DNA of 64,000 nucleotides from Nocardiopsis_B mangrovi (GCF_042653925.1 NZ_JBHSFQ010000010.1:106606-170605); one strand, 5' to 3'; counted from the first letter of the stretch, positions 24,874-33,845 are shown. Notes: generated by a model not told the origin, from the letters alone. Program-made: numbers and translations.

Positions 24874-25530
24874 ATGCCGAACGCCAACGCGCCGATCAAG
24901 GTTCTCCTGTACGACAGCCACACGATGTTCCGTGAGTCACTGGCCACGGTGCTCCGCTCCGCGGACGGGCTGCGGGTCGTGGGCGAGACCAGCGACCCCG
25001 CCGAGGCCGACCAGATCGTTCGCGAACGGCGTCCCGACGTGGTCGTGCTCGATGCCGCGGACTCCGCCGAGATCCTGGCCCGCCTCCGCGGGGTCGTCCG
25101 GGCCTGGGGCGACGCCCGGGTGCTCATCCTGACCACGCTCGACGACGCCCTGCTGCTCAAGGGCGTGGTCGCCCACGGGATCAGCGGCTACTTAGAGAAG
25201 AGCGTGGGCACCGACGACCTCGTCTACGCGATCAAGAGCATCGCCGGCCGCAGAGAGCGCATGGTCATGATGGTCTCGTCCGAGACGCACATCAAAGCCG
25301 TCTACAGCGGTCGGGCCGCCGCCGAGGTGATCTCCCGCCGCGAGCGCGACATCCTGATCCTGGTCGCGCAGGGCCTGAGCAACGCCCAGATCGGCCAGAA
25401 GCTCGCGATCTCCGAAGGCACGGTGAAACGGCACCTCGGCAACGTGTTCGTCAAGCTCGGGGCGGCGTCGCGGATCGACGCCGTGAACAAGGCGAAAGCC
25501 GCGTCGCTCATCCCCTCGCCGCTGGGGTGA
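24874..25530 (+). CDS. NarL/LuxR-family response regulator with a TTA codon
   Basis: A 218-residue protein with a receiver domain (about 8-125) and a LuxR-type HTH (about 150-215; SRRERDILILVAQGLSNAQIGQKLAISEGTVKRHLGNVFVKLG). The phospho-acceptor Asp60, Thr87 and Lys109 are present. One residue of the usual acidic pair is replaced: YDSH (Asp14, Ser15) stands for DDH. No sensor kinase is nearby. Leu107 is encoded by TTA (25192-25194), the rare codon read by bldA tRNA in streptomycetes. ATG follows GAGGAG. Confidence 0.92.
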   Translation: MPNANAPIKVLLYDSHTMFRESLATVLRSADGLRVVGETSDPAEADQIVRERRPDVVVLDAADSAEILARLRGVVRAWGDARVLILTTLDDALLLKGVVAHGISGYLEKSVGTDDLVYAIKSIAGRRERMVMMVSSETHIKAVYSGRAAAEVISRRERDILILVAQGLSNAQIGQKLAISEGTVKRHLGNVFVKLGAASRIDAVNKAKAASLIPSPLG

Positions 25531-25620
25531 GCACCTGACGAGCGGGCCCGCCCCCACCATCAGAGCGAGCCCGCCGCGGCGTCCGGCGGCAGGGAGCCGG
25601 GGCCACCGTCGCCGATCCGG

Positions 25621-26439
25621 TCAGGTGTCGCGGGTCAGGGCGGCCTCCGAAGCGCCGTCGAGGGCGGCCACCACCCATTCGTCGAAGTCGCGCCGCATGG
25701 TCCTCGCGGCCTGCTGCCATCGGCGCTCGCGTTCGGCGGGCACGCGGACCCGGACGGTCCGGGCGAGGCCCGGCGCGGTGTCGGCCGTGCCGGTCCCGAC
25801 CCCGCCAGCCCCGACCCCGCCAGCCCCGACCCCACCGGAGTCGACGGCGGCCGGGCGCCCCGGGGCATCGAACGCGGGGTCCGCGACGGCGCCGCCGCCG
25901 GAGGGGACGGAGACCGACGGGGCCGCGAGCCCCCCGGAGGGTGCGACCGGCGCCGGGGCCGCGGTCCCGCTCGGAAGCGCCGCCGACCGGCTGTGCCGCA
26001 TCCGCCGGCGCAGTTCGTTGCGCGACCAGCGCCCTTTCTCGGCGAGGTCGAGCCAGAAGTCCTGTTCGTCGGGGGGAAGCGGCACCACCTCGGCGTGGTG
26101 GGCGAAGCTCAGCTCCGTGCGGCGGCGCGCCACGGGGAACCCCCTGGCCACCCACGCGTAGTTGCGCAGCGTCTTGTAGTCGAGTGAGGTCCGGGCCAGG
26201 GCTTCGCGGTAGCGGGACCCGTACGCGCGCTCTCCGAAGATGAGCCAGTCGCCCATCCACCAGCCCATGGCGTCGGAGATGCGGAAGAGGTGGTCGCCGA
26301 TCCGCTGCCAGGTCGAAATGGGGAGGTCGTCGGGAAGGTGCAGGCCGTTTCCGCGCGTCAGGGCGGCCCTGTCGATCGAGAATTCGCGACCGCGCGGCAT
26401 AACGCGGACGGGCCGGTGGTCCCGTTGATGACGTTCCAC
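25621..26439 (-). CDS. LmbU-family transcriptional regulator
   Basis: A 272-residue protein. Residues about 20-150 match LmbU, the lincomycin-cluster regulator (TWQRIGDHLFRISDAMGWWMGDWLIFGERAYG, TSLDYKTLRNYAWVARGFPVARRR, LSFAHHAEVVPLPPDEQDFWLDLAEKGRWSRNELRRRM). A low-complexity linker containing GGVGA repeats, encoded by a 15-bp minisatellite (25801-25830), leads to a C-terminal basic segment. GTG 26439 is chosen for AAAGGAC before it; ATG 26400 is an alternative. It lies at the right end of the polyketide cluster as a third regulator. Confidence 0.88.
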   Translation of the reverse strand: MERHQRDHRPVRVMPRGREFSIDRAALTRGNGLHLPDDLPISTWQRIGDHLFRISDAMGWWMGDWLIFGERAYGSRYREALARTSLDYKTLRNYAWVARGFPVARRRTELSFAHHAEVVPLPPDEQDFWLDLAEKGRWSRNELRRRMRHSRSAALPSGTAAPAPVAPSGGLAAPSVSVPSGGGAVADPAFDAPGRPAAVDSGGVGAGGVGAGGVGTGTADTAPGLARTVRVRVPAERERRWQQAARTMRRDFDEWVVAALDGASEAALTRDT

Positions 26440-26967
26440 AATTCGTCCTTTGTGTAGGGGGAAATGTCATCGCGAACACCGCCGAGGAGGCGGGCGCGTT
26501 TCGCGGACGGCCCGCGGAGGGGCACGGGAATGCCGCTCGGCGGTGGGATGCGGTGGTCGGGCGCCGGTGCGCGTCAGGGACCGCGGAACTAGAGGTCGCG
26601 CGGGAAGCCGCTGGTGCCGGGGCGGTGTCTCCGCAGCGGCGGCATCGGCCGGGAGGGGCCGCCGTGGGGAGGGAGGAACCGCCGCATGAGCATCCTCGAT
26701 TCGCTCGCCACCGGTTTTAATGCATCCCTACGCGGTGGATGCTATGTCCCTGAGAATAGATCCATATGTGGCGATCAGGCAAACCTTATGCGGGCAAACG
26801 AAAGGTAAAGGCGGACTTCGGCCGGCCTTTTCCGGTGGATTCGGCGGGCCGTAGTAATGGGGTTTCCTCGACGCCGGCCGGGGGCGCCGCCGGCCCGCCC
26901 GCGACCCTCGCCGCGGCCTCCATCGGGCCCGGGCACACGCGCCCTCAGGGCCGTCGGCCGCGAACGG
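26440..26967. other. Intergenic region upstream of the LmbU gene, with an AT-rich block
   Basis: About 530 bp. The stretch 26710-26815 is markedly AT-rich and holds the small ORF at 26686 and two overlapping inverted repeats. The remainder is GC-rich and shows nothing I can name. Confidence 0.45.
26686..26808 (+). CDS. Possible 40-residue peptide with strong ribosome site
   Basis: ATG 26686 follows GGGAGGGAGGA at good spacing. The peptide (MSILDSLATGF... to ...ANER) has two Cys and a GlyGly before the first Cys. Its codons include CTA, AGA, ATA and TAT, rare in this genome. It contains two mutually exclusive hairpins (arms 26708-26713 with 26733-26738, or 26722-26727 with 26737-26742). It may be a leader peptide, a small secreted or modified peptide, or chance in an AT-rich control region. 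No family recognised. Confidence 0.3.
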   Translation: MSILDSLATGFNASLRGGCYVPENRSICGDQANLMRANER

Positions 26968-27411
26968 TCAGATCGAGAGGAAGAGGGCGATCACGCCCAC
27001 GACGATCACCGCGATCACGGCCAGGTAGATCATCGTCCCGGCCCACGTGTAGCGGATGAAGCGCTCGACCTCCGGGGGATCGGCGGTCCGGGTGAGGGCC
27101 ACGATGCCGAACGCGATCCCGGGCACGTTCACCAGCAGCGCGAGCAGAGGGAGGCCGAGCACGAGGAACAGCAGCGGGAAGAACAGGGTGAGCAGCGCGC
27201 AGAGCAGACCCGCCACGGCGCTGCCCACGCGCGCCGGAGGGCCGGAGGGCGGGCGCGCGACGGGACCCGGCCCGATCGGCGCCGGAGGCGCCGCAGAGGG
27301 CACCGGCGGCAGGCCGCCGGCCGGAGGGCGCGCGAACACATCGGCGATCCCACGGGAGGACGACTCGCCGTCCCAGTACCGCTGCGCCGCACCCTGCATG
27401 TGGTCGCTCAT
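26968..27411 (-). CDS. Small Pro-rich membrane protein with two transmembrane segments
   Basis: A 147-residue protein. A Pro/Ala-rich cytoplasmic N-terminus (1-60) precedes two hydrophobic stretches, VAGLLCALLTLFFPLLFLVL to about 100 and MIYLAVIAVIVVGVIALFL at 127-146. The layout resembles DUF4190 membrane proteins. ATG 27411 follows GGAAGG. The next gene on the strand has a similar layout. Function unknown. Confidence 0.7.
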   Translation of the reverse strand: MSDHMQGAAQRYWDGESSSRGIADVFARPPAGGLPPVPSAAPPAPIGPGPVARPPSGPPARVGSAVAGLLCALLTLFFPLLFLVLGLPLLALLVNVPGIAFGIVALTRTADPPEVERFIRYTWAGTMIYLAVIAVIVVGVIALFLSI

Positions 27412-27622
27412 CCACAGACCGCCTTCCGCGTCGTCCTTCAGGCATACCCGATCCGGCGCCCTCCATGGGCGGCCCCGCCACGCGACCCCTGAGCCACCGG
27501 TGCCCCAGGGGTTCCCAGGGGCACCGGGGCCCGGGTGCAGGTATCGCGGGGGCCGGGCGCGTGCCCCTCAAGGGCCCCAGGGCCCCGCGACGCGGGAGCC
27601 CCATGGCTCCCGCCCGCCCGGC

Positions 27623-29071
27623 TCAGTAGTTGATCGGGGCGAACCCCTCGACCCAGGAGCCGGCCTGGGTGAGTATCCACAGGAACGACACCGCCATCAC
27701 CACGAACATCACGGCCGCGGCGCCCAGGGCGTACCAGGAGTAGCGCGTCAGGACCTCGGCCTCTTCGTAGCGCCCGCGGTCGCGCTTGTGCGCGGCGCGC
27801 ACGGCGAAGACGATCCCGATCACCCCGAACAGCCAATTGGCGCAGCACAGGAACGTCAGCGCGTGCAGGATCAGCGCCATCGTGGAGCTGCTGGCACCGC
27901 CGTTGGAGCGTCCGCGCGGGCCGTCGTCGGCCGCGTCGCCGTCCGCGTCGTCGCGTCCGCTCCGGCCCCGGGTCCGCTCCCCGCGCCCGGCCTCGCCGGA
28001 CTCTCCCGAATCCCGTCCTCGTCCGGCTTCCGCGTCCCGTCCGCGCCCCGCCTCTCCCGGCCTTCCCGCGTCCCGGCCGTCCCCGGTGCCGGGAATCGGC
28101 GCGGCCCCGTGCCGCTGCGGCTCATCGGCCCACCGCGGCGGCGCCGCATCCGGCGACCGCAGCGGGAACCCGCCGGTGACTCCGGCCCCACCGGGCGGCA
28201 CCGGACCCGCCGGGGCGGGAGGGACCCCCGGCGCCGGCATCGGGTGCCCGGTCTCCCCCGGCCGCGGAACGCGACCGGGGTCGCCTCCAGGGGCAGGGGC
28301 AGGAGCGGGACCGCTCGCCGAAGGGGGAGCCGCCGCCCAGGGCTGCCCGCCCGGCCCTGTCACGTGGCCCTGGCCGGGACCTGGGCCGGTGGGCTGTGCC
28401 GGTCCTGGGGCCGGGCCGGGCCCAGGCGCCGGAAAGGGCCCTGCGGAGGCCGCCGGGTGCGGCGGCCCACCGCCGGGGCCGGTGCCGGGGGCGCCGGCAG
28501 GAGCATCGGGCCGTGCCGCTCCTCCCGCCGCGCTCTCCCACGGAGCCGGATCGAGACGCCGGGCCGGCGGAGGACCGAAAGGTGCGCCGCCGGAGGTATG
28601 ACCGGGCGCATTGCCCGGAGGGGGAACGGCGGGTGCCCAGGGGCCGGGGGGCGGTCCTGTCGTGTGGCTCGGTCCGGGGCCGGGCGCGGATGCCTGTCCC
28701 GGAGCGTGGCCGGGCCCTGGCGCTGGGAAGGGGCCTGTGGACGGTGCCGGGTGCGGTGGTCCACCGCCGGGGCCGGTAGGCGGGCCGCCACCGATACCGG
28801 AGCCGCTGGCCGGAGGGGGAGCGGCGGGTGCCCAGGGGGCTGGGGTCGGCCCCGCCGTGTGGTCTGCTCCGGGGCCGGGAGCGGGCTCTTGTTCCGGCGC
28901 CTGCCCTTGCCCTGCCGCAGGAAAGGGCTCCGAGGCGGATGCCGGGTACGGCCGCACGGGGCCGGTGCCTGCTCCGGTGGCGCCATCGGAGCCGGGGGCC
29001 GGCCGGGGCTCCGGGGTAGGGGGCTCATCGCCGGGTGAGGACGCTCCGGGCGGCAGCGGATCGTTGCTCAT
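27623..29071 (-). CDS. Pro/Gly-rich membrane protein with C-terminal CD225/DUF4190-like domain
   Basis: A 482-residue protein. About 370 residues are low-complexity Pro/Gly/Ala repeats such as GPFPAPGPG and TGPGGGPPHP. A charged segment rich in RGRD follows, then a membrane domain of about 90 residues (LILHALTFLCCANWLFGVIGIVFAVRAAHKRDRG, LTRYSWYALGAAAVMFVVMAVSFLW). The two-helix end with FCC and a basic loop resembles CD225/dispanin proteins. The start at ATG 29071 begins MSNDPLPPG. The frame stays open far upstream, so the start is an inference. Confidence 0.75.
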   Translation of the reverse strand: MSNDPLPPGASSPGDEPPTPEPRPAPGSDGATGAGTGPVRPYPASASEPFPAAGQGQAPEQEPAPGPGADHTAGPTPAPWAPAAPPPASGSGIGGGPPTGPGGGPPHPAPSTGPFPAPGPGHAPGQASAPGPGPSHTTGPPPGPWAPAVPPPGNAPGHTSGGAPFGPPPARRLDPAPWESAAGGAARPDAPAGAPGTGPGGGPPHPAASAGPFPAPGPGPAPGPAQPTGPGPGQGHVTGPGGQPWAAAPPSASGPAPAPAPGGDPGRVPRPGETGHPMPAPGVPPAPAGPVPPGGAGVTGGFPLRSPDAAPPRWADEPQRHGAAPIPGTGDGRDAGRPGEAGRGRDAEAGRGRDSGESGEAGRGERTRGRSGRDDADGDAADDGPRGRSNGGASSSTMALILHALTFLCCANWLFGVIGIVFAVRAAHKRDRGRYEEAEVLTRYSWYALGAAAVMFVVMAVSFLWILTQAGSWVEGFAPINY

Positions 29072-29878
29072 AGGCACTCGCCATCTCTCTCCGTGGGCCG
29101 ACACGTCTGCTATCCCACCAGAATCCCACCCCCGCCGGGAGGGCGGTTCTCGGCCGCGGCCGCCTGCCGGGCGCCGTATGTGGGGCGAGTCGGCCGGCCG
29201 GCCCCGGCCTCCTGCCGGCCCCTGGGCGCGACGGGGCCGTCTGCACGGCAGCGAGCGCGGTCCGTCCGCGGCCCGGACCCAGCCCCGCCGTGCCGCCGGA
29301 GGCCGTTTCGGGCTTCGTGTGGAGGACGTCGCGGAGCTGATCGGCGGCTCGGGTGATGCTCCGTGCCGCGCCGGGCCGGGGTACCGGGTGGAACGCGCGG
29401 GACGCGCGAGACGCCGGGGTGACGCGCTCGGCCCGGTGCGGACCGACGTACCGCGCCCTGCCCACCGGTCGCCTCGGTGGCGGCTTTCGCTCTGGCGGCC
29501 GTATCGGCCGTTGCCGGTTCCGTCAGCGGTGTCCCGCTGCTCCCGGTGTTCACCGCGCTGTCCGGGCCGCGAACGCCGGTTCCCCTCCCGACGCGGACGC
29601 GGCTCACCTCCAACGCTTCGCGGGCCGCGCCCGACCGGCGGGGAACCGATCACCGGCTGATCGGCTGGTTCGCCCTCAGCACGGTGCCGTGTGCGGCGGC
29701 GGGCCCGGGATCCGCGCTCCCGGGCGTCACGGGCCGCCGGCCGTGCACACCACGAAAGCGGTCGCCCTATGGTGCCGCGAACGGATGTCCCCCAGCACCC
29801 CTGAACGGCCGGAGTATCCCTGAACGGCCGGTCACGGACCGGGCCGGTCTCCACGTCCCCGTGGCCGGGACGGCGGGA
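29072..29878. other. Intergenic region before the helicase-C3 gene
   Basis: About 800 bp, GC-rich, with open frames on both strands but no ribosome site, recognisable protein or codon pattern that marks any as real. It forms the right border of the section that separates XPB from its partner. I found no transposase remnants or obvious terminal repeats. Confidence 0.4.
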
Positions 29879-32338
29879 TCAGCCCGGTGTGGCCGTGCCG
29901 AGGTCGGCGACGCCGGTGATGCGGTGGACGGCGAAGCGGTGCACCGCCGCGCGGGTGGCGTCGTAGGCGGTGAGGTAGCCGCCGTCGACCCGGGCGGGCT
30001 CGACGATGCGGCTGCTCGCGCGGCCGTCGGCGTCGAGGTAGCCGATCCATACCCGCCGGCCCTGGGCCGCCGCCTCGGCGAGGGCGCTCATGGTCGCGGC
30101 CGTGGGCGAGCGGGGCGGGGCGGCATCGGGTGCCGGAATGGGGCTCCGGGCGGCGGTCGCCGCCTCGTCACCGGCGCGGACGGCGCGCACCGCCGCCGCG
30201 CGCAGGCCGGGCCCCGGCAGGGCGGGCTCCTCGAAGGCGCGGGACACGGGACGGCCGCCGGCGCGGCGCACGGTGGGGCGCTCCAGCTGCACCGATCCGT
30301 CGGCCGTCTCGGTGACCGCGTGGTAGCCCAGCTCGTTCAGCCGCTCCAGGAGGACGGGGCGGCTGCTGCGGCTCGCGATCACCGTCGGGGCGAGCCGGAA
30401 GAGGGCGAGGTCGGCCGCCCGCCGGTCGCCCGCCAGCTCGTCGAGAACGGTGGGATCGTCGCAGCGCAGGTAGCTCGACGCGGTGCCCGCGCGCAGCCGC
30501 CCGTGCCGCCGCCCCGTGTCGGTGATCAAATAGCGCAGCGGCTGGGGGAGCGGAGTGCGGGAGTGCCGTTCCAGGAAGCCGATGAGGTCGGCCGCGCCGC
30601 GGCCGGCGTCCAGCGCCCGGCGGACGGACGCGGCGCCGAACCGGTACACGGTCGCTCCGCCGGTGGACTCGACGTCCGCGGCCAGCGCGAGTTCGCGGGC
30701 GAGTTCGGGGACGAGCGGCCCGGGGGCGACCGCGGTGAGGTCGCCCTGCACCAGGATGTGGTCGAGCGGCCGCGGAAGGTCCGGGGCGAGCAGCGCGGCG
30801 GATCGCGGCGCGCGGCGGTCGGCGAGCGGTTCATCCGCGCCGCGCAGCTCGTCCAGGAGCGCTCGGGCGTGCGGCGCGAGGGCCGTGCCGCCCCCGGTGA
30901 AGCCCAGGAGGCCGGCTTCGCGGAGGGCGCTTTCGGCCAGCTCGGTGTAGGCCGGGCCCTGGCGGCGCGGGCGCAGCCACGCCAGGTGGTCGGCCACGGA
31001 GGCGGGTTCGGGCGCGGTGCCCTCGGGAGCGGCCGCGAGGGCGTGCAGCACGTCGAGGCGGACATCGGGCGCGGAGCGCCGCTCCAGGCCCTCACCGAGG
31101 ATGTTGCGCGACCGCCCCCGGGCGTCCTTGGACCCGGCGAGGGCCGCGACGCGGGTCGACCGCAGCCACGCCTCGGCCAGGCGCAGCCAGCGGCGCTCGG
31201 GTTCCGCGGCCCGCCACACGTCGAAATCGTGGGTGGGCAGCCAGTCGCCGTCGACGTCGTCGTCGGTTCCGAGCAGCCCGGCGGCGTGGGCGGTCTCGAT
31301 GAACAGGGCCGCGGTGGGTTCGTCGGTGTCCAGCTCGCGCGCCGCGCGGCGCAGGTCGCGTGCTCCCAGGCCGCCGCTGCGCAGGACGGCCGGCGGGTCG
31401 GCCGACCAGCGGTCCAGCAGCTCGTCGACCGACCGGATGAGGGTGAACGCCTGGCCGGCCGCGGCCCGGGAGACGGTGGCGGCCGGGCGTTGGGGGCCCG
31501 TCGGCCGCGGTGGGGTGGAGGCGTCCTCCCGGAACAGCCGCCCCCCGCGCAGGTGCAGGCCGACCTCCAGGGGCAGGACGACCGTCGTGTCGTCGGCGGC
31601 GACGAGCAGCCCGCGGGCCAGCAGCCGGTCGATGGGGGAGGCGGCGGTGGCGGCCGACACGTCGCGTCCGGCTCCGGACACGGTGCCGTGCGGCGGCCCC
31701 CACACGAGCCGGTCCAGGACGGGGCGGGCGTCGGCGCCGGCCTCGTCCAGCAGTGCGGCCAGGCGGCCGGGACGGGCGAGCTCCGCGCTGATCCGCTCGG
31801 CGGGGTCGCCGCCGTTGTAGCCGGTGGGCAGGCCGAGGTCGGCGGCGAGCCGGTCCAGCCGTGCGGCGGGGCGGGCGGTGAGCAGTACCCGCAGCGGCTG
31901 CCCCAGGCCGGCGGGGCGGGTGAGGATGTCGCGCAGGACCGCCACCGGGCGCAGCCGCTCCGCGTCGGGCCAGACGAGGGCCGCGCCGAGGAGGCGGTCC
32001 AGTGCGTGGTCGAGGCGGCCGGCCGGGGCGTCGAGGGCGGCGCCGAGCCGTTCGCGCGTGACACCCGGGGGCACCGCCGCACGGTCGTCGCCCAGAGCGA
32101 CGAGCCCTTCCAGGACCTCCAGGCAGAACCGGTCGAGCCGGTCCAGGACGCGGAGCACCGCGGGCCGCGAGGTGGCGCGCGCGGCCAGGCTCGCGATGTC
32201 GGCCGGGACGGGCGTGACGAGGTCGGGACGCACGGCGAACAGCGAAGCCAGGTCCGGGTCGGACAGGTTCCGCAGCCACGAGGTGAAGGTCGAGGGCCTG
32301 CCGCCGGAGGCCCTCTGCGCTTCGCTGTCGACGATCAT
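29879..32338 (-). CDS. Helicase-C3/WYL-domain protein, partner of XPB (Rv0862c-like)
   Basis: An 819-residue protein. The central part (about 515-620; LAPDLPRPLDHILVQGDLTAVAPGPL, then FLERHSRTPLPQPLRYLI) is the XPB/Ssl2-like helicase-associated domain PF13625. The last 90 residues are WYL-like (VWIGYLDADGRASSRIVEPARVDGGYLTAYD). It has no Walker motifs. In mycobacteria the homologue Rv0862c is directly upstream of XPB. Here order and strand are kept but 19.5 kb intervene. A role in DNA repair with XPB is inferred from that linkage. Confidence 0.88.
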   Translation of the reverse strand: MIVDSEAQRASGGRPSTFTSWLRNLSDPDLASLFAVRPDLVTPVPADIASLAARATSRPAVLRVLDRLDRFCLEVLEGLVALGDDRAAVPPGVTRERLGAALDAPAGRLDHALDRLLGAALVWPDAERLRPVAVLRDILTRPAGLGQPLRVLLTARPAARLDRLAADLGLPTGYNGGDPAERISAELARPGRLAALLDEAGADARPVLDRLVWGPPHGTVSGAGRDVSAATAASPIDRLLARGLLVAADDTTVVLPLEVGLHLRGGRLFREDASTPPRPTGPQRPAATVSRAAAGQAFTLIRSVDELLDRWSADPPAVLRSGGLGARDLRRAARELDTDEPTAALFIETAHAAGLLGTDDDVDGDWLPTHDFDVWRAAEPERRWLRLAEAWLRSTRVAALAGSKDARGRSRNILGEGLERRSAPDVRLDVLHALAAAPEGTAPEPASVADHLAWLRPRRQGPAYTELAESALREAGLLGFTGGGTALAPHARALLDELRGADEPLADRRAPRSAALLAPDLPRPLDHILVQGDLTAVAPGPLVPELARELALAADVESTGGATVYRFGAASVRRALDAGRGAADLIGFLERHSRTPLPQPLRYLITDTGRRHGRLRAGTASSYLRCDDPTVLDELAGDRRAADLALFRLAPTVIASRSSRPVLLERLNELGYHAVTETADGSVQLERPTVRRAGGRPVSRAFEEPALPGPGLRAAAVRAVRAGDEAATAARSPIPAPDAAPPRSPTAATMSALAEAAAQGRRVWIGYLDADGRASSRIVEPARVDGGYLTAYDATRAAVHRFAVHRITGVADLGTATPG

Positions 32339-32465
32339 CGACCATCACGCTATGCGATGCGCCGCCTCGGCGGCAGACCCGTGTGCGGCGTTGCACACCC
32401 TCCCCTGCCCGGCCGCCCTTCCTGGCGCCGGCCGGCGCGGTGGCCGGGCGGGGCCGGTCGGGGCG

Positions 32466-32789
32466 TCAGGCGTCGAAGCGGATGTCGACCGAACGCACGC
32501 CCTGGAGCGGGGGGATCCACTGGGTGTCGTCTCGGCCGGAGCCCGCTTGGCCGCCCGTGCAGCCGGGGCCCCGGTAGAAGACGTAACCGGCGATGGGGTC
32601 GGCGTCGGCGAAGGCGATCATCCGCGGGTCGAAGTCGTGGCAGCCGTCGTCGACCTCCAGGAGCTGGTAGTCGAGGCCGGGGACCGAGTACATCTCCAGC
32701 GATCCCGACGCCGCGTGTGCGGGGGCGGGAGCGGTGGTGGCGGCGACGGCCAGGGCGGTGCCCAGCAGTGCCGTGAGACGGGTGCGCAT
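32466..32789 (-). CDS. Small secreted protein
   Basis: A 107-residue protein with a Sec signal peptide (MRTRLTALLGTALAVAATTAPAPAHA, cleavage near 26). The mature part of about 80 residues has two Cys that may form a disulfide (DDGCHDF and GPGCTGG). ATG 32789 follows AGGAGA. No family recognised. Confidence 0.7.
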   Translation of the reverse strand: MRTRLTALLGTALAVAATTAPAPAHAASGSLEMYSVPGLDYQLLEVDDGCHDFDPRMIAFADADPIAGYVFYRGPGCTGGQAGSGRDDTQWIPPLQGVRSVDIRFDA

Positions 32790-33119
32790 GCTTCTCCTCT
32801 GCTCGGGTCGGGCCGGTGGGCGCGGGTGCCGTCGCGGCGGGGAGCATCCCGCCGACACACCGCGCATGGTGATCGTATGACTACCGATCGTGTCGCCGGG
32901 CCGTCTTCGCCGCCGTGTGCCGGTTCCCGTGCCGCGCGTTCCCCGTGTCCTCCCAAGCGATTTCTGGGGCGTATGCGGCGGAGTGTGGCACTATCCAGTC
33001 CTGATCCCTGACCCGATCCCTGATCCCGTCCTGATCCATTGCCGGTCCACCGCCGGTCCGGTCCCGTTCCCCTGTCCGCGGGCGCCGGCCGGGGCCGCGC
33101 CGACCCGGGGGGTTGCGAG
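32790..33119. other. Divergent promoter region with GATCC repeats
   Basis: 330 bp between divergent genes. At 33001-33037 the motif TGATCCC or a near copy is repeated four times in tandem before the HAAS-like gene. No gene seen. Confidence 0.4.
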
Positions 33120-33845
33120 ATGACCGAACAGGCCGAACGGATGGTGCTGGACTACCTGTCGAGGGTCGCCGACGCGGCCTATGGCCGGCTGCCGTCCCGG
33201 CGGCGCGCCGGCTACCTCGCGGACCTGCGCGCACGCATCATGAGCGCCTGCGAGGCGGCGGGCGCCGAGCGCCCCGAGGACGTCGAGCGCGTGCTGGCCG
33301 ACTTCGGCGAGCCCGGCCGGCGGTTCGAGCGCGACCAGGCCCGCGCCGGCGACGGCGCCGAGGACGAGCCCGAGCGGGCCGTCGACCGCCGGCTGCACCC
33401 CACCCGCAACTACCGCCCGGCCCCCTGGAAGAACGCGGACGCCGGCGGCGGCGCGCCGGCCGTGCTGGCGCCGCCGAGCGTCGTGGTGTCCGTCCTGCGG
33501 TCGTGGATGCGCCACCCGGCCGAGGCGGTCTCCATCGCCGTGTACCTGTTCAGCGGCATCATCGGCGCGTTCGCGTTCACCTGGGTCGTCGGGGCGGTGA
33601 TGGTCGGCCTGAGCGCGGTGTGGACGCGCCGCGACAAGTGGATCGCCGTGGGCGGTCCGATCGCCGCCACCCTGGTCGGCATGCTCCTCTGGCAGCCCGA
33701 TGTCGCCTACATCTACGCCGACCAGTTCATCCGGCAGGCGCTGGGGGCGACCGGCGTCCTGGGGCTGCGTGTGGCCGCCGTTCTGGGCGCCCTGTACCTG
33801 GCCGTCCGGCTGTTCCGTAGCACGGGTGCCGCGTCCCCGCGGTGA
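33120..33845 (+). CDS. HAAS-type membrane protein
   Basis: A 241-residue protein. The N-terminal 75 residues (VLDYLSRVADAAYGRLPSRRRAGYLADLRARI...ERPEDVERVLADFGEPG) match the HAAS helical domain that often accompanies PadR-type regulators. Four hydrophobic stretches follow between about 140 and 235. ATG 33120 is preceded by GGGGGG and TTGCGAG. No PadR gene is adjacent. Function unknown. Confidence 0.7.
   Translation: MTEQAERMVLDYLSRVADAAYGRLPSRRRAGYLADLRARIMSACEAAGAERPEDVERVLADFGEPGRRFERDQARAGDGAEDEPERAVDRRLHPTRNYRPAPWKNADAGGGAPAVLAPPSVVVSVLRSWMRHPAEAVSIAVYLFSGIIGAFAFTWVVGAVMVGLSAVWTRRDKWIAVGGPIAATLVGMLLWQPDVAYIYADQFIRQALGATGVLGLRVAAVLGALYLAVRLFRSTGAASPR

Noticed and set aside
27900..29000. 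Repetitive DNA that might be a repeat array or CRISPR
   Set aside because: The repeats are imperfect Pro/Gly codon repeats inside one reading frame, with no regular spacers.
28611..29660. Plus-strand frame opposite the Pro-rich membrane protein
   Set aside because: It is the complement of the Pro/Gly repeats and has no ribosome site or recognisable domain.
29072..29878. Mobile element remnants at the right border of the accessory block
   Set aside because: No transposase or integrase frame, target duplication or terminal inverted repeat could be recognised by eye at either border.
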